DNA of 64,000 bases, from assembly GCA_018223385.1 (NCBI GenBank), contig JAGTTR010000006.1, positions 62,001 through 126,000 on the forward strand, written 5' to 3'. Below, in pieces: positions 60,264-64,000 of the stretch; within the stretch, counting starts at the first letter, position 1, and each line of letters starts with the position of its first letter. The position numbers and the translations under genes were made by a program. Source of the DNA: Oscillospiraceae bacterium Marseille-Q3528. GTDB taxonomy: Bacteria > Bacillota > Clostridia > Lachnospirales > Lachnospiraceae. The notes beneath the pieces were generated by a model. It was not told where the DNA came from. It did no database searches and saw only the letters and a program-made list of their open reading frames with translations.

Positions 60264-61262
60264 TCAGGCGTTCGTTGCCTGACTGATTCCTTCGATCATC
60301 AACAGTTCCTCCTCCGAGAAACCGGTATTTTCCATCGCCTTAATATTGTCCAGAATCTGCTGTGGTTTGGATGCGCCGATGAGCACACTGGTCACCTCCT
60401 CCTGCCGCAGCAGCCATGCCAGCGCCATCTCCGCCAGTGTCTGACCGCGCTGCAAAGCAAGAGCGTTGAGTTTTCTCACCTGCGCAATGCGGCTATTTAC
60501 CACATCTTCCTTCAGGAAGCGGCCATCGGTACGGATCCGGCTGTCCGCCGGAATCCCGTCCAGATAACGGTCGGTCAGCATTCCCTGCGCCAGCGGGCTA
60601 AACGTGATCAGACCTTTGTGCAGCTTTTTTGCCATCTCTTTCAACCCATTCTGCTCAATCGTCCGATCAAAGATCGAGTACCGGTTCTGGTTGATCACAA
60701 ACGGGCAATGCAGCTCCTGCAAAATCTTTACCGCCCGTTCCAATGTGGGCCCGTTATAATTAGAAAGTCCCACATAAAGCGCTTTCCCACTGGTGACAGC
60801 CTGGGCCAGCGCACCCATGGTTTCCTCCAGCGGTGTCTCCGGATCCATCCGGTGATGATAAAAAATATCCACATACTCCAGTCCCATCCGCTGCAGACTC
60901 TGATCCAGGCTGGCCAGCAGATGCTTGCGGCCTCCCCAGTTTCCATAAGGGCCATCCCACATCACATATCCAGCCTTGGTACTGATGATCATCTCATCCC
61001 GGTACGCTGACAGTTCTTCTCTCAGCATTCTTCCGAAATTCTTCTCCGCACTGCCCGGTGCCGGCCCGTAGTTATTTGCCAGGTCAAAATGTGTGATCCC
61101 ATGGTCAAATGCCGTAAAACAAAGCGCCTTCATATTGTCATACACACCCGTATCGCCAAAATTGTGCCACAGTCCCAGCGACACCTCCGGTAATAGCAGA
61201 CCGCTGTCTCCGGCCCGGTGATACCGCATTTCCTCATATCTTTTTTCAGATGCCTGATACAT
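60264..61262 (-). CDS. Aldo/keto reductase (YghZ/Gpr-like)
   Basis: A 332-residue NADPH-dependent reductase with a TIM barrel. The catalytic pattern is HFDLANNYGPAPGSAEKNFGR (Asp, Tyr), ISTKAGYVMWDGPYG (Lys) and YVDIFYHHRMDPETPLEET (His). LIGASKPQQILDN is the cofactor-end motif. The GPAPGSAE stretch and the length match the YghZ group, which reduces L-glyceraldehyde 3-phosphate or methylglyoxal in E. coli. AGGAGG precedes the start. It converges with the C39-like gene, 9 bases between their ends. Confidence 0.93.
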   Translation of the reverse strand: MYQASEKRYEEMRYHRAGDSGLLLPEVSLGLWHNFGDTGVYDNMKALCFTAFDHGITHFDLANNYGPAPGSAEKNFGRMLREELSAYRDEMIISTKAGYVMWDGPYGNWGGRKHLLASLDQSLQRMGLEYVDIFYHHRMDPETPLEETMGALAQAVTSGKALYVGLSNYNGPTLERAVKILQELHCPFVINQNRYSIFDRTIEQNGLKEMAKKLHKGLITFSPLAQGMLTDRYLDGIPADSRIRTDGRFLKEDVVNSRIAQVRKLNALALQRGQTLAEMALAWLLRQEEVTSVLIGASKPQQILDNIKAMENTGFSEEELLMIEGISQATNA

Positions 61263-61287
61263 CATTTTCCCTCCTGTCTGTTGTTAG

Positions 61288-61635
61288 TCACTGCTCTACC
61301 TCCCGCAGCAGATCCTCCGCCCGCACGCCGAACAGCCGTGCCAGTGCGAACAGATTAGACGTGCTGGGATCTGACGCCCCGGTCTCCCACTTGGACACCG
61401 CCTGCCGGCTGACTCCCAGCGACTCCGCCACAAACTCCTGCGTCATCTTGCAGCTCTCCCGATGCGCTTTGATGACCTCCCCCAGTGACCTTCGAAGCAG
61501 CCGTTCCTCCGGCGCTGTATTTTTCGTCCGCAGATATTTCAGCAGCGCCATCACCAGAAGAACAAAGAGAAACAGAATTCCTCCGTAAATAAGCAGTCCC
61601 AATACCAGTATGACTGATGCTCCTAACATAGCCAT
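61288..61635 (-). CDS. Membrane-anchored XRE-type regulator
   Basis: A 115-residue protein with one N-terminal span (LGLLIYGGILFLFVLLVMALL, about 12-34) and a C-terminal helix-turn-helix (about 50-110, KMTQEFVAESLGVSRQAVSKWETG, then SNLFALARLFGVRAEDLL). The anchored layout is unusual for XRE proteins but recurs in clostridia. It may regulate the reductase gene 25 bases downstream in the same direction. Confidence 0.85.
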   Translation of the reverse strand: MAMLGASVILVLGLLIYGGILFLFVLLVMALLKYLRTKNTAPEERLLRRSLGEVIKAHRESCKMTQEFVAESLGVSRQAVSKWETGASDPSTSNLFALARLFGVRAEDLLREVEQ

Positions 61636-61724
61636 TGCCTCCTTTGATTGTTCTTTTCACCAAATGTACCAGCCGATTGACAAAAAGTCCACCAACCACA
61701 GCGCAACTAAAACGCAACCACTCC

Positions 61725-61995
61725 GTATTACCGGCAAATACTGCCGGACTGGTGCCACTGGTATACCCATCCCTTACAGTATACGCAAAAATGTAGGGTA
61801 CCACAAGGTGGTTTCCAATAAGACAGTATGAGAACAATACTGGCATAGGTTAGCTGCCGTACAGAAGCGCGACAAGAAAAATCATGACCACCGGCTTAAC
61901 CGATGGTTTGCTTTCCGCCCTATAAGGGCTCAATCCCGGCACTAGAGTCTAAAGGCTCGTCGAAAAGTTTGCCAGCCGCAACATCATTTTATACC
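61725..61995. other. Gene-free stretch with hairpins; possible mobile-element or RNA remnant
   Basis: No convincing gene lies between 61636 and 62014. The right part folds locally: ACCACCGG/CCGATGGT around CTTAA (61888-61908), then GCCCT-ata-AGGGC (61917-61929). The layout of hairpins next to a short decaying frame recalls the 3' ends of IS200/IS605-type elements and their guide RNAs, but no transposase or TnpB is present, so this is a weak inference. Confidence 0.3.
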
Positions 61996-62010
61996 AAGCT
62001 CTCTGAGCTT
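61996..62010 (-). terminator. Small hairpin after the 47-residue frame
   Basis: AAGCTC and GAGCTT pair perfectly around TCT. It starts 4 bases past the stop codon of the small frame at 62015. There is no strong T run. Confidence 0.35.
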
Positions 62011-62014
62011 AGAT

Positions 62015-62158
62015 TTATTTGTTGCCTTTTACCGGCTCACCCGTAAACGGGTCTATATATTCCTTAAGTGTCATTTGATCATACTCCAAATCCTCTTTTA
62101 ATTGATTCTGGATATACTCTTCTATCTTTTTTGCATGGAGGATATTTTCTACATTCAT
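62015..62158 (-). CDS. Possible 47-residue small protein
   Basis: The frame reads MNVENILHAKKIEEY... and ends LKEYIDPFTGEPVKGNK, which looks protein-like rather than random. A TTGGAA/TATAAT pair ends only three bases before the ATG, so the transcript would have no leader, and no ribosome binding site is present. It is divergent from the XRE gene at 62257. It could be a real small gene or a remnant of a larger one. No family recognised. Confidence 0.35.
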   Translation of the reverse strand: MNVENILHAKKIEEYIQNQLKEDLEYDQMTLKEYIDPFTGEPVKGNK

Positions 62159-62199
62159 CTCATTATATTAAACGAAAAACTCACTTCCAATCTAACGAA

Positions 62200-62228
62200 T
62201 CGAATTATTCACGGTTTCGTGATATAAT
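62200..62228 (+). promoter_or_regulatory. Promoter and possible operator of the small XRE gene
   Basis: A perfect TATAAT (62223-62228) precedes the gene at 62257. TCACG-gttt-CGTGA (62209-62222) fills the spacer up to the -10 box, a usual place for a repressor site. The -35 box is weak (TCGAAT, 62200-62205). Self-repression by the XRE protein is inferred. Confidence 0.45.
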
Positions 62229-62256
62229 AGTTAATAATGTTAGGAGGCGGATTACC

Positions 62257-62469
62257 ATGGCTGTAACCTATAAGAAATCATTTTACTTACTGATCGACAA
62301 GGGCATGACGAATGCCAAACTAATGAAACAGGCAGGCTTTAGTGCAAATATCATTACCCGAATCAAGCGTGACAATTATATTTCTCTCGATAGTATTGAG
62401 AAAATTTGCAAAACTCTACAATGTGGCGTTGATGACATTTTGAAGTTCGCCCCGGAGAAAGAAAAATGA
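62257..62469 (+). CDS. Small XRE/Cro-type transcriptional regulator
   Basis: A 70-residue protein that is just one helix-turn-helix domain: FYLLIDKGMTNAKLMKQAGFSANIITRIKRDN, then LDSIEKICKTLQCGVDDILKF. This Cro/CI form is common on mobile elements and defence islands. The ATG at 62257 has TAGGAGG 9 bases upstream; the earlier part of the frame lacks a site. Confidence 0.88.
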   Translation: MAVTYKKSFYLLIDKGMTNAKLMKQAGFSANIITRIKRDNYISLDSIEKICKTLQCGVDDILKFAPEKEK

Positions 62470-62605
62470 GTAATATTACAGCGGATACACGCTTGAAAAA
62501 TCTTATGCTTACAGAAATTAAGGTGCATACAAGTTTGAAGCGACTTGGCAGTGTATTGTTGCCAAAATGGAAGAAATTCTGCCGTTGTGTGAACAGTTGA
62601 AATGA
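62466..62605 (+). pseudogene. Remnant of a gene, frame-broken
   Basis: A short frame starts at 62466 (MSNITADTRLKNLMLTE...), overlapping the XRE stop codon. After about 20 codons protein-like sequence continues in another frame as YKFEATWQCIVAKMEEILPLCEQLK and ends at 62605. This looks like the tail of a larger protein joined to another start by a deletion or frameshift. The parent family was not identified. Confidence 0.35.
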
Positions 62606-62614
62606 GGTGTTTTA

Positions 62615-62884
62615 ATGAAAAATTTGGATCGTAAAGTCACACTGCTATGTCCTCTTTGCGGTAATGATCAGTTTTCATCATTGGACGAAAAGTTTGAAGA
62701 TCTACTTCACGCAGGTGACGATGCACGAGTACGTTGCTCTGATTGCGGTTCGGAATACACGAAACGAGAGTTGCTCGATAGCAATGCCGCAATAATCGAT
62801 AATGCCGTAGATGAACTTGCGCAAGATGCAGGCAAAGAACTTGAAAAAGAATTAAAGAAAGCGCTGAAAAAATGGAAGTTTTGA
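62615..62884 (+). CDS. Small zinc-ribbon protein
   Basis: An 89-residue protein. The first half has two Cys pairs, CPLCGNDQF and CSDCGSEYTKREL, spaced as a zinc ribbon. The second half is a charged helix (ELAQDAGKELEKELKKALKKWKF). Function unknown. GAGGTG precedes the ATG. It overlaps the next gene by 13 bases, so the two belong to one operon. Confidence 0.78.
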   Translation: MKNLDRKVTLLCPLCGNDQFSSLDEKFEDLLHAGDDARVRCSDCGSEYTKRELLDSNAAIIDNAVDELAQDAGKELEKELKKALKKWKF

Positions 62885-63378
62885 TTAGCACATTGAAGGA
62901 AATGGTGCGCTTCATAAAAGATTGGGGTGCGCTGATCATCGCAGGTATATCTCTGTTAGTTGCCATCATTTCGCTGTTTAAATCTTCAAAGGCACAACGC
63001 CTCCAGAACAAGGTTAATGAACTAGAACTCAAGATTAAGCAGAATGAATTGGACAAGATAGCCAAAGAGAAGGAAGATGCGGAACTTGCGTGCGTCGAGG
63101 CAAGATTTGTTACTGTGGGTAAAGGTAAGCATAGACTGAAAGTTTGGAATTCAGGAAATGCAACCGCCTATAATGTGTCTGCTCGATTTGATGGTGATGT
63201 TGGTATTATGATCATGGATCAAGAAAAGCAGCCTTTTGAAGAATTAGAGGCAAGAAAAAGCTATGAATTGGTTCTCATCACACATAATGGTTCTGCATCA
63301 AAGTTTAGGATAACCACTGAGTGGACAGATTCAAGTGGCAATCAACATACCAAAACACAAATGGGCGATTTTTCATAA
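62872..63378 (+). CDS. Membrane-anchored coiled-coil protein
   Basis: A 168-residue protein with one N-terminal span (WGALIIAGISLLVAIISLF, about 18-37), a coiled coil (about 40-72, NKVNELELKIKQNELDKIAKEKEDAE) and a beta-rich C-terminal domain (about 75-165, HRLKVWNSGNATAYNVSARFDGDV) that looks Ig-like. No family recognised. It is coupled to the zinc-ribbon gene upstream. Confidence 0.75.
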   Translation: MEVLISTLKEMVRFIKDWGALIIAGISLLVAIISLFKSSKAQRLQNKVNELELKIKQNELDKIAKEKEDAELACVEARFVTVGKGKHRLKVWNSGNATAYNVSARFDGDVGIMIMDQEKQPFEELEARKSYELVLITHNGSASKFRITTEWTDSSGNQHTKTQMGDFS

Positions 63379-63443
63379 ATCGGATAGTGTTTGTTTTGTT
63401 TCGGATTACGAATCGTATTTGATAATTGAGAGGAGGAGCATCC

Positions 63444-64000
63444 ATGAATCACAATGATCGAGAACACTTCTGGCAAACATTATGTTCTTTGTCCGGAAAT
63501 GATATTGTAGCAGAACGAGAACAGCTATTCAAAGTAATTAAGTATCCGAAGTTTCTTTTCCGGTATCGACCTGTCAGCACAAAAAGCTTGGAAGCTCTCA
63601 GAACAAATAAGCTCTATTTTTCTTCTGCGAATTATTATGACGATCCTTTCGATACCTTTCTTCACATCGACATTGAGACAATCCGGAAAGAATATCTAAG
63701 TGCATTCCAGACTCCAGAAAGTACCGAAGCGGTTGTGCAAGGTGTTAAATCATTGCTTGGTGGTGTTCTTTCCGAGGAGCAAGCAGCGCAGCTAACGGTT
63801 GAGAATGTTACAAATGCACTATCTCATGGGCTTACTGAAAGTTTTCTGAACGCAGCGCTTTCACTTCGTGATGAAGTTAAAAAAGATACGTGGTCAGTTT
63901 GTTTCTCTGAAAACGGTTTTAATGAAGCACTATGGTTGAAATACGCAGATCAGCATAAGGGATTTGTGCAAATCTACGATCTTGAAAACAACGATAACTA
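63444..64000 (+). CDS. DUF2971 domain protein (runs off the window)
   Basis: The frame opens at the ATG at 63444, with AGGAGGAG 6 bases upstream, and stays open for 185 codons to the window edge. LFRYRPVSTKSLEALRTNKLYFSSANYYDDPFD and WSVCFSENGFNEALWLKYADQHKGFVQIYDL match DUF2971, a family of unknown function often found in accessory regions and near defence genes. The C-terminus is missing. Confidence 0.78.
   Translation, partial: MNHNDREHFWQTLCSLSGNDIVAEREQLFKVIKYPKFLFRYRPVSTKSLEALRTNKLYFSSANYYDDPFDTFLHIDIETIRKEYLSAFQTPESTEAVVQGVKSLLGGVLSEEQAAQLTVENVTNALSHGLTESFLNAALSLRDEVKKDTWSVCFSENGFNEALWLKYADQHKGFVQIYDLENNDN

Noticed and set aside
61610-61831. 73-codon plus-strand frame near the accessory region, considered as a transposase tail
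   Set aside because: It starts inside the 5' end of the XRE membrane protein gene on the other strand, and I cannot match it to a transposase family.
1-64000. tRNA, rRNA, T-box and known riboswitch signals
   Set aside because: The gaps between genes were scanned by eye and none showed a cloverleaf, a T-box core or a recognisable riboswitch; this cannot exclude divergent forms.

Overview
The window looks like chromosome from a spore-forming, Gram-positive gut-type clostridium, most likely a member of the Lachnospiraceae. The evidence is the sporulation genes (spoIIR, bofA, a SPOCS/LysM protein, a SleB-type hydrolase), the gene order birA-coaX-dus-greA-lysS, a Tad/Flp pilus locus without a secretin, many AGGAGG-type ribosome binding sites and moderately GC-rich coding DNA. 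The species cannot be named from the sequence alone. No rRNA, tRNA, CRISPR array or intact insertion sequence was recognised.

Layout. 1-516: start of a membrane sensor-like gene that leaves the window. 956-9147: a minus-strand housekeeping run (argF, small membrane protein, birA, DUF6145, coaX, dus, unknown, greA, lysS). 9496-21106: further minus-strand genes for a SPFH/NfeD pair, a cell-wall hydrolase, aroK, a D-2-hydroxyacid dehydrogenase, an alpha/beta hydrolase, a flavin reductase, an ABC-class ATPase, a family II pyrophosphatase and glgB. 21511-24828: a giant TPR/acidic-repeat/ATPase protein. 25021-31663: a more AT-rich, mixed stretch (DUF402, GT-C-like membrane protein, two secreted or membrane proteins, murG, an ECF sigma factor with a truncated paralogue, a HIT protein). 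32127-43573: a Tad pilus operon with a rhomboid protease and a DUF6382-FHA protein at its far end. 43618-48624: sporulation genes, ispE and a GntR regulator. 48924-55914: malQ-plsC, murF-ddl, udk and a large membrane protein. 56047-61635: MATE transporter, lrgAB, HdeD-like protein, secreted C39-like peptidase, aldo/keto reductase and a membrane-anchored XRE protein. 61636-64000: an AT-richer accessory region with XRE, zinc-ribbon, membrane coiled-coil and DUF2971 genes.

How the genes work together. In the Tad locus, TadZ, the TadA ATPase, TadB/TadC platform proteins, an Flp pilin, two TadE-type pseudopilins, a DUF5702 protein and a prepilin peptidase could assemble a surface pilus. Three of the products share a Gly|x4-Glu cleavage pattern that fits the peptidase. 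The murF, ddl and murG genes feed peptidoglycan synthesis; glgB and malQ handle alpha-glucans.

The most unusual signal is not a protein. Seven intergenic spots (about 782, 5557, 6814, 9231, 21297, 48715 and 55911) carry related small palindromic elements. They have terminal inverted repeats and internal hairpins built around a TGAG...CGAAT core, and the paired bases differ between copies while pairing is kept. Other points of interest are a hairpin that encloses the ribosome binding site and start codon of the C39-like peptidase, a palindrome-rich leader in front of the Tad operon, a 95-base tandem duplication at the 3' end of tadE, and a duplicated zinc-ribbon-like module on a TadE-like protein.
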